A program made the position numbers and the translations under genes. Shown in pieces: positions 51,201 to 61,150 of a DNA stretch of 64,000 nt. Source of the stretch: Citrobacter sedlakii NBRC 105722 (lineage in GTDB: Bacteria > Pseudomonadota > Gammaproteobacteria > Enterobacterales > Enterobacteriaceae); contig NZ_BBNB01000016.1 of NCBI RefSeq assembly GCF_000759835.1, forward strand, positions 1-64,000, read 5' to 3'. The number at the start of each line of letters is the position of its first letter. Within the stretch, counting starts at the first letter, position 1. A model generated the notes under the pieces. That model made no database searches. It had not been told where the DNA came from and saw only the letters and a program-made list of their open reading frames with translations.

Positions 51201-51392
51201 TTATTTCCATTTAAACCAAAGAAAGATATGTATACCGATGATCAGTAGAATATAAAAGCCCATCAGTGTAATTGCGAAATCAGGAAAAAATGACACTGCT
51301 ACCATGCTCAAAACAACAATCGACAGCAACCATCCCGCAGACCAGAAAAAAAGGAAAAGCTCTTCCTTCAACCATTTTATAAAGTAACCCAT
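51201..51392 (-). CDS. Small two-helix membrane protein, immunity candidate
   Basis: A 63-aa protein that I do not recognise. It has two hydrophobic helices (about 12-33, FLFFWSAGWLLSIVVLSMVAV; and 38-59, FAITLMGFYILLIIGIHIFL) and basic ends, hence an inner membrane protein. It starts 4 bp after the 238-aa gene's stop and ends 20 bp before hcp. Size, topology and tight spacing fit an immunity protein for the upstream product, by analogy with T6SS effector/immunity pairs; this is inference. Confidence 0.7.
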   Translation of the reverse strand: MGYFIKWLKEELFLFFWSAGWLLSIVVLSMVAVSFFPDFAITLMGFYILLIIGIHIFLWFKWK

Positions 51393-51396
51393 ATAA

Positions 51397-52113
51397 TCAC
51401 TTCACCAACCTGATGATCAAATCAACTAACGCATCATCTGTAATAAAAGCCGGGTTTAAATATGGGTTCTTCGTAATGACAGGCTCTATGAATAAATACA
51501 TCATTTCCAGATGATACTCATATAAAGCCTGATAATAGTAGACATTAAACCTCTTCAAATTATTCGCACTTATTGATGCCTGTTGAACTAACCCATAAAT
51601 GTTCAGTGCCATTGCCGTTGTTGTTACACTGCCTTTTAGCATAAGCGAGCGTAACTTCGATATACGACTGTACACCAGGGCATTAAAAGTAAAACTTTGA
51701 CAGATTGCGACCGCCACGGAGGAGATCAATAATCTATTGGTTAAACCTGTTGTTGAAATATGAACCCCTGCACCTACAAGTTTTCGTACTATATTTTGCA
51801 CCTGCCCTTCTTTTTTATTGTTGAAATGAATCTCTATATAGATCCGCATCATTAGAAAAATAATATTGCGATCCTTTACGAGTTGAATAAGACCAGAAAT
51901 AAACCTTACATCTTCATGTTTGAGTCGAGTGCAAACGTCCTGATAGTTTTCCATAAAACAAGAAGAATAATATGTAGCACGAGTAAAACCATCACCCATT
52001 TGTTTCAATGTATCGATAACATTTTTTTTCACTCCAGTCAGTGCACTTTCGAGCTTCAAAGCGAGAATTTTTTCAGCTTCTATTGATGTAATGATTGAGT
52101 CACTATAATACAT
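51397..52113 (-). CDS. Unrecognised 238-aa protein, membrane-active effector candidate
   Basis: No family recognised. The protein is helical, with an amphipathic N-terminal part (TSIEAEKILALKLESALTGV) and hydrophobic stretches in the middle: NIIFLMMRIYIEIHF (about 105-120), RLLISSVAVAICQSFTFNAL (150-170) and LKGSVTTTAMALNIYGLV (183-200). There is no signal peptide, so it stays in the cytoplasm unless exported by a dedicated machine. First gene of the unit with the 63-aa membrane protein and Hcp. A pore-forming T6SS cargo is a reasonable guess, not shown. ATG 52113 was chosen since AAGGA then lies 7 nt upstream; the ATG at 52119 abuts it. AT-rich relative to neighbours, suggesting transfer. 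Confidence 0.65.
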   Translation of the reverse strand: MYYSDSIITSIEAEKILALKLESALTGVKKNVIDTLKQMGDGFTRATYYSSCFMENYQDVCTRLKHEDVRFISGLIQLVKDRNIIFLMMRIYIEIHFNNKKEGQVQNIVRKLVGAGVHISTTGLTNRLLISSVAVAICQSFTFNALVYSRISKLRSLMLKGSVTTTAMALNIYGLVQQASISANNLKRFNVYYYQALYEYHLEMMYLFIEPVITKNPYLNPAFITDDALVDLIIRLVK

Positions 52114-52563
52114 AACCATCCTTCAATAATATTCATTAAATAGCAGCATGAATTGATACAGTCATAGGCTTTCAACACGCTGTCTGTATTTAACATCAGG
52201 TTATACTAAAAAAGGGTTATTCACGCTTATGTCATCTTTTTTCAGAATAAGGCCCGAAAAGGGCAAAAATAGCTGCGCTTGCTGAAGACAGGAAAGGGGA
52301 CTTGTCCAAATGCCGGATGGCGGCGATGCCTCACCCGGCCTGGAGTTCATGATTCGTGGTTTGCGGCTTGCGGTTATTCCAGGCCCGGTAAACGTAGCGC
52401 CTCCTGGAAGAATCATCAGCCATATCAATAGGTTAATTTTGCGAGTCGCCTTCCAGAATACCCTCTTGTCAGCGTCATGGTTAAGCGGTATCTTCTTGCC
52501 GCACCTGCAAAATCAGGTGCCGGAATTAGCCTTCTGAAAATCATACTGGCGATATATACTTCT
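52114..52563. other. Spacer between the Hcp cassette and the 148-aa gene leader
   Basis: A non-coding stretch holding the promoter region of the leftward cassette and one REP element (52312-52339). I see no tRNA, transposase or integrase remnant. E. coli has a sib/ibs RNA gene in this ygfA-serA gap; I do not recognise one here. Confidence 0.45.
52312..52339. repeat. REP element at the right side of the Hcp cassette
   Basis: A REP palindrome GCCGGATGGCGG...CTCACCCGGC between the divergent 238-aa and 148-aa genes. Confidence 0.75.
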
Positions 52564-52590
52564 ATGTCGTGCGACTGGTCTCGCCTCAAT

Positions 52591-52697
52591 GGTGGGCCGG
52601 TCGGGGGCGTCGCAAGACGCGCCGGTATCCAGTATGACCGGTAAGGCTAACTCCGTCCGGCACCACCACCCGCGAGATTAGCCTCTCCAGTGGTGGT
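52591..52697 (+). promoter_or_regulatory. Structured leader with mutually exclusive stems
   Basis: Three pairings compete. AGGCTAA (52644-52650) pairs with TTAGCCT (52678-52684). ACCACCAC (52662-52669) pairs with GTGGTGGT (52690-52697). GGTGGGCCGG (52591-52600) pairs with CCGGC-A-CCACC (52657-52667). The second and third use the same bases, and the first two interleave. This looks like an RNA switch, or a pseudoknot, about 30 bp before the ribosome binding site of the 148-aa gene. Confidence 0.45.
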
Positions 52698-52726
52698 TTA
52701 AATACGACATACTGGAGACGTCCCTA

Positions 52727-53173
52727 ATGGACACTACCCGGCTTTTTTCACACTCTTTATTTACCCTGCCGTTTAACCATGCCACGGATTTCACCGAACT
52801 GGCGGATGACTGCGAGCGCTTTACAGAAGCGTTGGTCGAATGCCATAACCCGGTGGAGAAACTGGCTATCTGCGCACGTCTGTCCGCCTGTCTCGCGTTG
52901 TTACAGCCCACGCTAACCGAGCCTGCGCCCGCGCATTTGAAAGACAGCCTGACGGTTGACACCTTGCCGACGCGTTTTCCTCTTTTCGCGCCGGAAGCGG
53001 ATCAGACCGGACGCTACTGCCAGCTGTTAACGCAGTTGTTGATGAACAAAACGCTTTCCGCGGAGATGGAGCGGGTAGCCGGTGATTTATTGCAGGATCT
53101 GGTCATCTTTTTTGCCGATACGCTAAAAGCGCCACGCTGGCTGAAAACCGAAGAAGGGCTGGTGGACCTGTAA
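52727..53173 (+). CDS. Unrecognised 148-aa protein
   Basis: A soluble, helical protein with no family I recognise. It is rich in Leu, Thr and acidic residues, with four Cys in the first half (ADDCERF, ECHNPV, ICARLSACLALL) and a C-terminal helical block QLLTQLLMNKTLSAEMERVA then DLLQDLVIFFADTLKAPRWL. GGAG (52714-52717) precedes the ATG. The GC content and codon use look core-like, unlike the Hcp cassette, so it may be a resident enterobacterial gene missing from E. coli K-12. A structured leader lies upstream and a REP-type repeat directly follows the stop. Confidence 0.75.
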   Translation: MDTTRLFSHSLFTLPFNHATDFTELADDCERFTEALVECHNPVEKLAICARLSACLALLQPTLTEPAPAHLKDSLTVDTLPTRFPLFAPEADQTGRYCQLLTQLLMNKTLSAEMERVAGDLLQDLVIFFADTLKAPRWLKTEEGLVDL

Positions 53174-53204
53174 AAAAACCGGGTGGCGGCGACGCCTTAC
53201 CCGG
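53172..53204 (-). terminator. REP-type terminator for serA (right copy of the 33-bp direct repeat)
   Basis: Identical to 50633-50665. On the minus strand the CCGGGT/ACCCGG stem is followed by a U run and ends the serA transcript. It overlaps the end of the 148-aa gene's stop codon. Together with the next inverted repeat it forms a BIME. Confidence 0.75.
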
Positions 53205-53227
53205 ACTGGAGCTTGACTCTGTATCAG

Positions 53228-53254
53228 GCCCGGTCAGCGTTAACGCCACCGGGC
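53228..53254. repeat. REP element after serA
   Basis: A palindrome GCCCGGTCAGCG...CACCGGGC, 11 bp beyond the serA stop; the inverted partner of the preceding REP unit. Confidence 0.7.
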
Positions 53255-53265
53255 ATTCTGGATAA

Positions 53266-54498
<1,233 letters not shown>

Positions 54499-54760
54499 TT
54501 CCCCGACCCTGTGTTTTATCTGATGTTGTGTGTGCGGATTTCCATCCGCCTTTCAACATATCAAAAAAAATTATTGCGGCAATATGAACGTTTGCGTCGA
54601 CTTGCTGAAGAAATATCATGCAGCGGGAAATACCAGAGGAAAATGCTGGAGATAACTTTTTCTTTGGTGAGTTCAGCAGGGCAAACGATAAAACGTGACA
54701 GAAGTCACCAAATTTGCCCTGCGGAAATTTTTTAACCGGAGACGGACGCCCCCTGTCAGA

Positions 54761-55420
54761 TCATTTGGTAATGGTTTTTACGCCGTCGGCAGTACCGATC
54801 AACGCCACATCCGCGCCACGATTGGCGAACAGACCGACGGTCACCACGCCTGGAATAGCGTTGATCGCGTTTTCCATCGCCACAGGGTCGAGGATCTCCA
54901 TGCCGTGGACATCAAGGATAACGTTACCGTTGTCCGTCACCACGCCCTGACGGTATTCAGGACGACCGCCCAGTTTTACCAGTTGACGCGCGACCGCGCT
55001 GCGCGCCATCGGGATCACTTCGACCGGCAGCGGGAAGTTGCCAAGAATATCCACTTCTTTCGAGGCGTCGGCGATGCAAACGAACGTCTTCGCCACCGAA
55101 GCGATGATTTTTTCACGGGTCAGCGCCGCGCCGCCGCCTTTAATCATCTGCATATGCGGGTTAATTTCATCCGCACCGTCGACGTAAACGCCGAGGCTGT
55201 CCACTTCGTTGAGATCGAACACAGGAATGCCGAGGCTTTTGAGTTTTTCGGTGGAGGCGTCCGAGCTGGAAACCGCGCCTTCAATTTGTCCTTTCATGGT
55301 GCCCAGCGCATCAATAAAGTGTGCGGCGGTTGAACCGGTCCCCACCCCCACAATGGTACCTGGCTGTACATACTGAAGTGCCGCCCATCCTACCGCTTTT
55401 TTCAGTTCATCCTGCGTCAT
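54761..55420 (-). CDS. rpiA: Ribose-5-phosphate isomerase A RpiA
   Basis: Interconverts ribose-5-phosphate and ribulose-5-phosphate in the pentose phosphate pathway. 219 aa, as in E. coli. The active site residues lie in [16 protein letters not shown], Asp and Lys in [24 protein letters not shown], and a Glu. Divergent from argP, 161 bp apart, as in E. coli. Confidence 0.97.
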   Translation of the reverse strand: MTQDELKKAVGWAALQYVQPGTIVGVGTGSTAAHFIDALGTMKGQIEGAVSSSDASTEKLKSLGIPVFDLNEVDSLGVYVDGADEINPHMQMIKGGGAALTREKIIASVAKTFVCIADASKEVDILGNFPLPVEVIPMARSAVARQLVKLGGRPEYRQGVVTDNGNVILDVHGMEILDPVAMENAINAIPGVVTVGLFANRGADVALIGTADGVKTITK

Positions 55421-55581
55421 GATCGTATCGCCTGTGATATGGAAAAATTCACGCGCATTATAGACGATTGCGCGGAAAAATCTTCCCGCCCCGCTCTCAC
55501 GCTGCGGATTTCGTCTTTACCGGGGGCGAAATTATGTCATAGTGCAGAACAAGCAATAATTTTCAGGAGTGGGTCAGAGCA

Positions 55582-56475
55582 ATGAAACGTCCGGACTACA
55601 GAACATTACAGGCACTGGATGCGGTGATACGTGAACGCGGGTTTGAACGCGCGGCGCAGAAGCTGTGCATCACCCAATCCGCGGTATCACAACGCATTAA
55701 GCAGCTTGAAAACATGTTCGGACAGCCGCTACTGGTGCGCACCGTTCCGCCGCGTCCGACCGAGCAGGGGCAGAAACTGCTGGCGCTGCTGCGTCAGGTA
55801 GAACTGCTGGAAGAGGAGTGGCTCGGCGATGAGCAGATCGGCTCTACGCCGCTGCTGCTGTCGCTGGCGGTTAACGCCGACAGTCTGGCGACCTGGCTGC
55901 TGCCTGCGCTGGCGCCGGTGCTGGCCGACTCCCCTATCCGCCTCAATTTGCAGGTGGAAGATGAAACCCGAACCCAGGAGCGTTTGCGTCGCGGTGAAGT
56001 GGTGGGCGCGGTGAGTATTCAGCATCAGGCGCTACCAAGCTGTCTGGTCGATAAGCTCGGGGCGCTGGACTATCTGTTTGTCGGCTCGAAACCCTTTGCC
56101 GAGCGCTATTTCCCAAACGGCGTTACCCGTTCAGCGCTGCTGAAAGCGCCTGCGGTGGCGTTTGACCATCTCGACGATATGCATCAGGCCTTCCTGCAGC
56201 AGAACTTTGACTTACCGCCTGGCAGTGTGCCGTGCCATATCGTTAACTCCTCGGAAGCCTTCGTCCAGTTGGCGCGTCAAGGCACCACCTGCTGTATGAT
56301 CCCGCATTTGCAGATCGAGAAAGAGCTGGAATGCGGCGAACTGATCGACCTCACGCCGGGACTGTTCCAGCGTCGGATGCTTTACTGGCACCGCTTTGCG
56401 CCGGAAAGCCGGATGATGCGCAACGTAACCGACGCCCTGCTGGCCTACGGTCACAAGGTGCTGCGCCAGGACTGA
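55582..56475 (+). CDS. argP: LysR-type regulator ArgP (IciA)
   Basis: Activates argO (arginine/canavanine exporter) and lysine- and nrd-related genes; responds to lysine and arginine. The 297-aa protein matches E. coli. N-terminal winged HTH ([20 protein letters not shown] and on) and a C-terminal periplasmic-binding-like effector domain. CAGGAG precedes the ATG. Normally followed by scpA in E. coli; here a convergent LysR gene ends 6 bp away, at the synteny break. Confidence 0.96.
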   Translation: MKRPDYRTLQALDAVIRERGFERAAQKLCITQSAVSQRIKQLENMFGQPLLVRTVPPRPTEQGQKLLALLRQVELLEEEWLGDEQIGSTPLLLSLAVNADSLATWLLPALAPVLADSPIRLNLQVEDETRTQERLRRGEVVGAVSIQHQALPSCLVDKLGALDYLFVGSKPFAERYFPNGVTRSALLKAPAVAFDHLDDMHQAFLQQNFDLPPGSVPCHIVNSSEAFVQLARQGTTCCMIPHLQIEKELECGELIDLTPGLFQRRMLYWHRFAPESRMMRNVTDALLAYGHKVLRQD

Positions 56476-56481
56476 CGCACT

Positions 56482-57381
56482 TTAAGACCCCGTGTAAAAA
56501 TGCCTGAGTTCGTCAAATTGCATGGCAAACTCAATATAGCTCATCAGCGCGGGGGAATTCAGCTTACGGCTGGGGTAAACCAGCCAGAGATCGTTTCCCG
56601 CCACCGTCCATTCCGGCAGCACCTGGATTAGCTCGCCTTTTTCTACGCGATCTTCCAGCATAAATGCCGGTAGCAAAGTGATCCCCGCCCCGGCAATCGC
56701 GCTTTCACGCGCATAGACCAGGTTATCCGTCAGATGCAGGCGATCGGGTACGTGTTGATAATCTTCGTCCCCGCGATGGAATACCCACTCCGTCCACGCC
56801 TTGTGGGTAATGCACTGATGTTCCGGCAGTTGCCGCGGATGAGTCAGTTGCGCAAACCGCGAAAGGTAGTCCGCCGACGCCAGCAGGTAACGCGGGCAAT
56901 GGCCTATCATCCGGCCAATCAGCGTCGAATCCTGCGGCCTGCCGGTGCGCAACGCGACATCGAACCCGCTGTCGACCAGATCCAGCATTTCGTCAGAAAT
57001 CGAGACTTCAAGGTTCACGTCGGGATAATGCTTTTGAAAGCGGGCGTTCAGACGCGCCAGCAGCGTCGCGCCGATGCCCGCCGGCGAGGTGATGCGCAAC
57101 CGCCCGCTGGGGTTGTCGCGCAGACGTTGCACCGCGTACTCCGCGCGTTCGCTGGCAGCGAGGATCTCCCGGCAGTGCACAAGATAGTGTTCGCCAGCAT
57201 AAGTCAGGTTCAGCTTACGGGTGGTGCGGTTGAGCAAACGGATGCCGACCTGCTGTTCAAGCTGGCTGATGCGCTGGCTGACACTGGACTTCGGTAGCCC
57301 CGCCTTCTGCGCCGCCGCGGTAAAGCTGCCGTTTTCAGCGACCAGGGCGAACAGCGCCATATCCTGCAAATGCTTAAACAT
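56482..57381 (-). CDS. LysR-family transcriptional regulator
   Basis: A 299-aa regulator with the LysR HTH at residues 1-60 (FTAAAQKAGLPKSSVSQRIS) and a substrate domain of the CrgA/PecT-like group (LRITSPAGIGATLLARLNARF, FDVALRTGRPQDSTLIGR). The effector and targets are unknown to me. ATG 57381 is used; the GTG at 57390 lies in its ribosome-binding region. It lies 22 bp downstream of nadR on the same strand. It sits exactly where argP synteny and nadR synteny meet. Confidence 0.88.
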   Translation of the reverse strand: MFKHLQDMALFALVAENGSFTAAAQKAGLPKSSVSQRISQLEQQVGIRLLNRTTRKLNLTYAGEHYLVHCREILAASERAEYAVQRLRDNPSGRLRITSPAGIGATLLARLNARFQKHYPDVNLEVSISDEMLDLVDSGFDVALRTGRPQDSTLIGRMIGHCPRYLLASADYLSRFAQLTHPRQLPEHQCITHKAWTEWVFHRGDEDYQHVPDRLHLTDNLVYARESAIAGAGITLLPAFMLEDRVEKGELIQVLPEWTVAGNDLWLVYPSRKLNSPALMSYIEFAMQFDELRHFYTGS

Positions 57382-57403
57382 CGTGTTCACCCCGCCGCGA
57401 ACA

Positions 57404-58636
57404 TTATCCCTGCTCGCCCATCATCTCTTTGACCAGCTCGACGCAGCGCAGGAAGCGTCCGTCGTAATCGGCCTCCTCAACGTGGACAAAGTCGATGTTG
57501 TTTTCGCGCAGCATCTCCACCAGCAGGGTCTGGAACTCTTTGCGATCCACAGAGCTGCCGAGGCTGCGCAAACCGTCGGCCACCCACGGGGTATTATTTT
57601 CCAGCAGGATCACAAGGTCAAAGCGATACTCGTCTATCAGCGCCTGCACAAACGGATGCTCCCGCCCTTCGTACTTTTTGCAGAACGCCTGGGTCGTGAC
57701 GAAATCGGTGTCGATAAACGCCACTTTGTTTGCGTATTTGACCGCAAAATCAATGTATTGCGCATGTCCGAGCGCAATCTTGTCGTAATCGGAATACTGA
57801 AGCGCCATTTCGTCGCCGCCAAGATGGGAAAAGACGTAGTCACGCCCGTATTCCCACGCGCTGGTGGTGTTGAAGATATTCGCCAGCTTGTTGACCAGCG
57901 TCGATTTGCCGCTCGACTCGCCGCCCAGTACCGCCACGGTGCGGACGAAAAACGGCTTTACTTCCGTCGGGATGTATTCCCAGTAGCGGAACGGGTTTTC
58001 ACGGATTTGCGCGCCGCTAATGCTCATAAAAGTGCGTTTCGGATCGATAAGCACCGTTTCGATGCCCAAATGTTCCAGATACTGCGGCGCGTCGGCTTCC
58101 TCAGAGGTATAGATCCAGTTGGGCTGGATGCCCTTATCAGCCATAAACGTTTTGATGCCGCGACTCCACACATCCCAGCCGTGGGGATACGGCTCCATGC
58201 CCTCTTCGTTGAACGCATGAATACGAATGTTCTTCTGATATTTAAAGGTCTGGAGTAGCCAGCGCAGCCGATCCGGCACCGTTGGCTGCTGGGACATGGC
58301 GCTGTCTTCAAACAGTTCGCGGTCGCGGGTATCGTCGTAACCCATGATGATATGCAGCTCGTCCACCTGGCTACAGGCACGCTGAATCAGATAAATGTGC
58401 CCGGTATGCAGCGGATAGAACTTGCCAAACACCACGCCGATGTTTTTCTGCTGGCGCGGAAATTCCAGACCGAGAAAGCGGTGCAGCGCCTCCAGCTTCT
58501 GCGCGCTGGGGCTTTTGATTTTTGCGTTAAGAAGCTGGCTGAGATACCCCTTGGTCATGCCGCTGGCATCCGCCACTTGTTGCAGGGTACAGCCCTTCTG
58601 CTTGATGGCGGTTTTGAGATAGTCGAACGATGACAC
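57404..58636 (-). CDS. nadR: NAD biosynthesis regulator and NMN/NR kinase NadR
   Basis: Trifunctional: represses NAD genes when NAD is high, has NMN adenylyltransferase activity and ribosylnicotinamide kinase activity. The 410 aa match E. coli. N-terminal HTH_3 (QQVADASGMTKGYLSQLLN), central nucleotidyltransferase (VVFGKFYPLHTGHIYL), C-terminal kinase with Walker A GGESSGKSTLVNKL. Follows radA by 34 bp on the minus strand, in the serB-radA-nadR order of E. coli. Confidence 0.97.
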   Translation of the reverse strand: MSSFDYLKTAIKQKGCTLQQVADASGMTKGYLSQLLNAKIKSPSAQKLEALHRFLGLEFPRQQKNIGVVFGKFYPLHTGHIYLIQRACSQVDELHIIMGYDDTRDRELFEDSAMSQQPTVPDRLRWLLQTFKYQKNIRIHAFNEEGMEPYPHGWDVWSRGIKTFMADKGIQPNWIYTSEEADAPQYLEHLGIETVLIDPKRTFMSISGAQIRENPFRYWEYIPTEVKPFFVRTVAVLGGESSGKSTLVNKLANIFNTTSAWEYGRDYVFSHLGGDEMALQYSDYDKIALGHAQYIDFAVKYANKVAFIDTDFVTTQAFCKKYEGREHPFVQALIDEYRFDLVILLENNTPWVADGLRSLGSSVDRKEFQTLLVEMLRENNIDFVHVEEADYDGRFLRCVELVKEMMGEQG

Positions 58637-58670
58637 AAGAGCCTCCTGCTGGAAAAACGACGGGTCTTAA

Positions 58671-60053
58671 TTATAAATCGTCAAACACGCTTAGCGCGTC
58701 AGAAAGTTTTTTAACGCCGAACACCTGCATCCCTTCCGGCGGTTTTTTCGGCACATTCGCCGCAGGCACAATCGCCCGACGGAAGCCGTGCTTTGCGGCC
58801 TCGGAAATACGTTCCTGTCCGCTCGGGACCGGACGGATCTCGCCTGCCAGCCCCACTTCGCCGAAGACCACCAGGTCCTGTGGCAGCGGTCTGTCACGCA
58901 GACTGGAGACCATCGCCAGCAGCAGCGCGAGGTCGGCGCTGGTTTCGGTGACCTTCACCCCGCCCACTACGTTAACAAACACGTCCTGATCCGCCATTTG
59001 CAAACCACCGTGGCGATGCAGTACCGCCAGCAAAATCGCCAGCCGGTTTTGTTCCAGACCGACCGCCACGCGGCGAGGGTTCGACATCATCGAGTGATCC
59101 ACCAGCGCCTGAATCTCTACCAGCAGCGGGCGCGTACCTTCCCAGACCACCATCACCGAACTGCCGGAGGTAATTTCGTCGCCGCGGCTTAAAAAGATGG
59201 CGGATGGGTTGCTGACTTCGCGGAGCCCCTGTTCAGTCATCGCGAAAACGCCAAGTTCATTGACCGCGCCAAAACGGTTTTTATGGCTGCGCAGGGTACG
59301 GAAGCGGGAGTCCGCGTCGCCGTCGAGCAGTACTGAACAGTCGATGCAGTGCTCCAGCACTTTCGGCCCCGCCAGCGAACCGTCTTTGGTGACATGCCCG
59401 ACCATCACAATCGCCACCCCGCGCGTTTTGGCAAAGCGCGTCAGGTAGGCGGCGGTTTCACGCACCTGCGCCACGCTGCCGGGCGAGGACTGAATATCCG
59501 CCATGTGCATCACCTGAATGGAGTCGATCACCATCAGCTTCGGCTGTTCTTCTTCCGCAATCAGGCATATCTGCTCAATGCTGGTTTCCGACAGCATGTT
59601 GAGATTGTTGGTCGGCAGGCCGAGACGGTGCGCGCGCATCGCCACTTGCTGTAACGACTCTTCACCCGTGACGTACAGGGTTTTCATCTGCTCGGCGAGT
59701 TTACACAGCGTTTGCAGCAGCAGCGTTGATTTCCCCGCGCCGGGATTACCGCCTATGAGGATGGCGCTACCGGGAACGACGCCGCCGCCCAGTACGCGAT
59801 CGAACTCTTTAAAGCCGGTCGAAAAGCGCGGTAGCGCTTCCAGGCTGATATCGGAAAGTTTTTGAACTTTCGCCACGCCCGCGCTGCCGGCGTAACCGCT
59901 GAGCCGCTCGTTACGCGCCACCGTTGGCGATGCGGCGAGACGCACCTCAGTGATGGTGTTCCAGGCGTGGCAGGCGCTGCATTGCCCCTGCCAGCGTGGA
60001 TAATCCGCCCCGCATTCATTACATACAAAGGCGCGTTTTGGAGCTTTTGCCAC
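58671..60053 (-). CDS. radA: DNA repair protein RadA (Sms)
   Basis: RecA-like ATPase that drives branch migration of recombination intermediates. 460 aa: a C4 zinc finger at the N-terminus (CNECGADYPRWQGQCSAC), the Walker A motif GGNPGAGKSTLL, the RadA-specific KNRFG motif (SHKNRFGAVNELGVF), and a C-terminal Lon-like domain. Start ATG 60053, 11 bp after serB. Confidence 0.97.
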   Translation of the reverse strand: MAKAPKRAFVCNECGADYPRWQGQCSACHAWNTITEVRLAASPTVARNERLSGYAGSAGVAKVQKLSDISLEALPRFSTGFKEFDRVLGGGVVPGSAILIGGNPGAGKSTLLLQTLCKLAEQMKTLYVTGEESLQQVAMRAHRLGLPTNNLNMLSETSIEQICLIAEEEQPKLMVIDSIQVMHMADIQSSPGSVAQVRETAAYLTRFAKTRGVAIVMVGHVTKDGSLAGPKVLEHCIDCSVLLDGDADSRFRTLRSHKNRFGAVNELGVFAMTEQGLREVSNPSAIFLSRGDEITSGSSVMVVWEGTRPLLVEIQALVDHSMMSNPRRVAVGLEQNRLAILLAVLHRHGGLQMADQDVFVNVVGGVKVTETSADLALLLAMVSSLRDRPLPQDLVVFGEVGLAGEIRPVPSGQERISEAAKHGFRRAIVPAANVPKKPPEGMQVFGVKKLSDALSVFDDL

Positions 60054-60064
60054 GGGTTACCTCG

Positions 60065-61033
60065 TTATTTCTGATTCATGCTGCCAGAAAGAATGCAAAA
60101 CACGCCCATCAGATCGGCGTGACGGATGGTGATTTCCGTTTTCTCATTCACTTTCGGCTTGGCGTGGTAGGCTATGCCCAGCCCCGCCGTTTTGATCATC
60201 GGCAGATCGTTCGCGCCGTCGCCAATTGCCACCGTTTGCGCCATGGGGATCTCATACTCCTGCGCCAACCGGGTCAGGGTATTGGCCTTATATTGCGCGT
60301 CAACGATATCCCCCGTCACGTGTCCGGTGAATTTGCCGTCTACGATCTCCAGTTCGTTCGCCACCACGGCGGTTAAGCGCAGCTTTTCACGCAGATACTC
60401 GGCAAAAAAGGTGAAGCCGCCGGAGGCGATCGCCACCTTCCAGCCCAGCGTTTCCAGCTTCAGCACCAGTTGCGTCAGGCCGGGCATGAGCGGCAGCGTG
60501 TCGCGCACCTGATGCAGGATGTTAGCGTCAGCGCCTTTCAGCGTCGCCACGCGACTGCGCAGGCTGGCGGTAAAGTCCAGTTCGCCGCGCATCGCGCGCT
60601 CGGTCACTTCCGCGACCTGCTCGCCGGTACCGGCCAGTTTTGCGATCTCATCAATGCACTCGATCTGGATCGCGGTGGAGTCCATGTCCATCACCAGCAA
60701 ACCTGGCGTCCGCAGATGCGGTATTTTACCCAGTGGCGCGACGTCCAGTTGCGCATCATGCGCCAGCTTCGTAGCGCGCGGTGTCAGCGACCCCGCCAGG
60801 CGGATCACCTGGTAGTCTTCCACGCACCAGGCTGCGACGATCACCATTGCCGCGCCCAGCTTGCTCTGGTACTGGGTCAGTCGTTGTTTATCCAGCCCGC
60901 GACCATACAGCAGCCAGCCGCTACGTCCTGCGTGGTAATCCAGTGGCATCACCTCGTCACCACTTAAAGAAAGGGGCAAACCTGGCCATAAAGAGACATC
61001 TTCAGGCAAATCGCACCAGGTAATGTTAGGCAT
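60065..61033 (-). CDS. serB: Phosphoserine phosphatase SerB
   Basis: Last step of serine biosynthesis. 322 aa, as in E. coli. HAD-family motif I MDMDSTAIQIECIDEIA with the nucleophile Asp, motif II Ser in IASGGFTFF, motif III Lys/Asp in VAIGDGANDLPMI. The ATG at 61033 (MPNITWCDLPEDV) was chosen; a longer open frame to 61390 covers the divergent ytjB promoter and coding start and is not real. Divergent from ytjB. Confidence 0.96.
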   Translation of the reverse strand: MPNITWCDLPEDVSLWPGLPLSLSGDEVMPLDYHAGRSGWLLYGRGLDKQRLTQYQSKLGAAMVIVAAWCVEDYQVIRLAGSLTPRATKLAHDAQLDVAPLGKIPHLRTPGLLVMDMDSTAIQIECIDEIAKLAGTGEQVAEVTERAMRGELDFTASLRSRVATLKGADANILHQVRDTLPLMPGLTQLVLKLETLGWKVAIASGGFTFFAEYLREKLRLTAVVANELEIVDGKFTGHVTGDIVDAQYKANTLTRLAQEYEIPMAQTVAIGDGANDLPMIKTAGLGIAYHAKPKVNEKTEITIRHADLMGVFCILSGSMNQK

Positions 61034-61150
61034 TAAAGCTCCTGTAAAATCGTTCGGGCCGGGAAGGTTCCTGGGGAAAATAACGCATGAGGCTACCTTG
61101 TATCCATCGCTTCTGGCAACATTAAGCCTCAAATTTTCAGCAGGTGGAAT

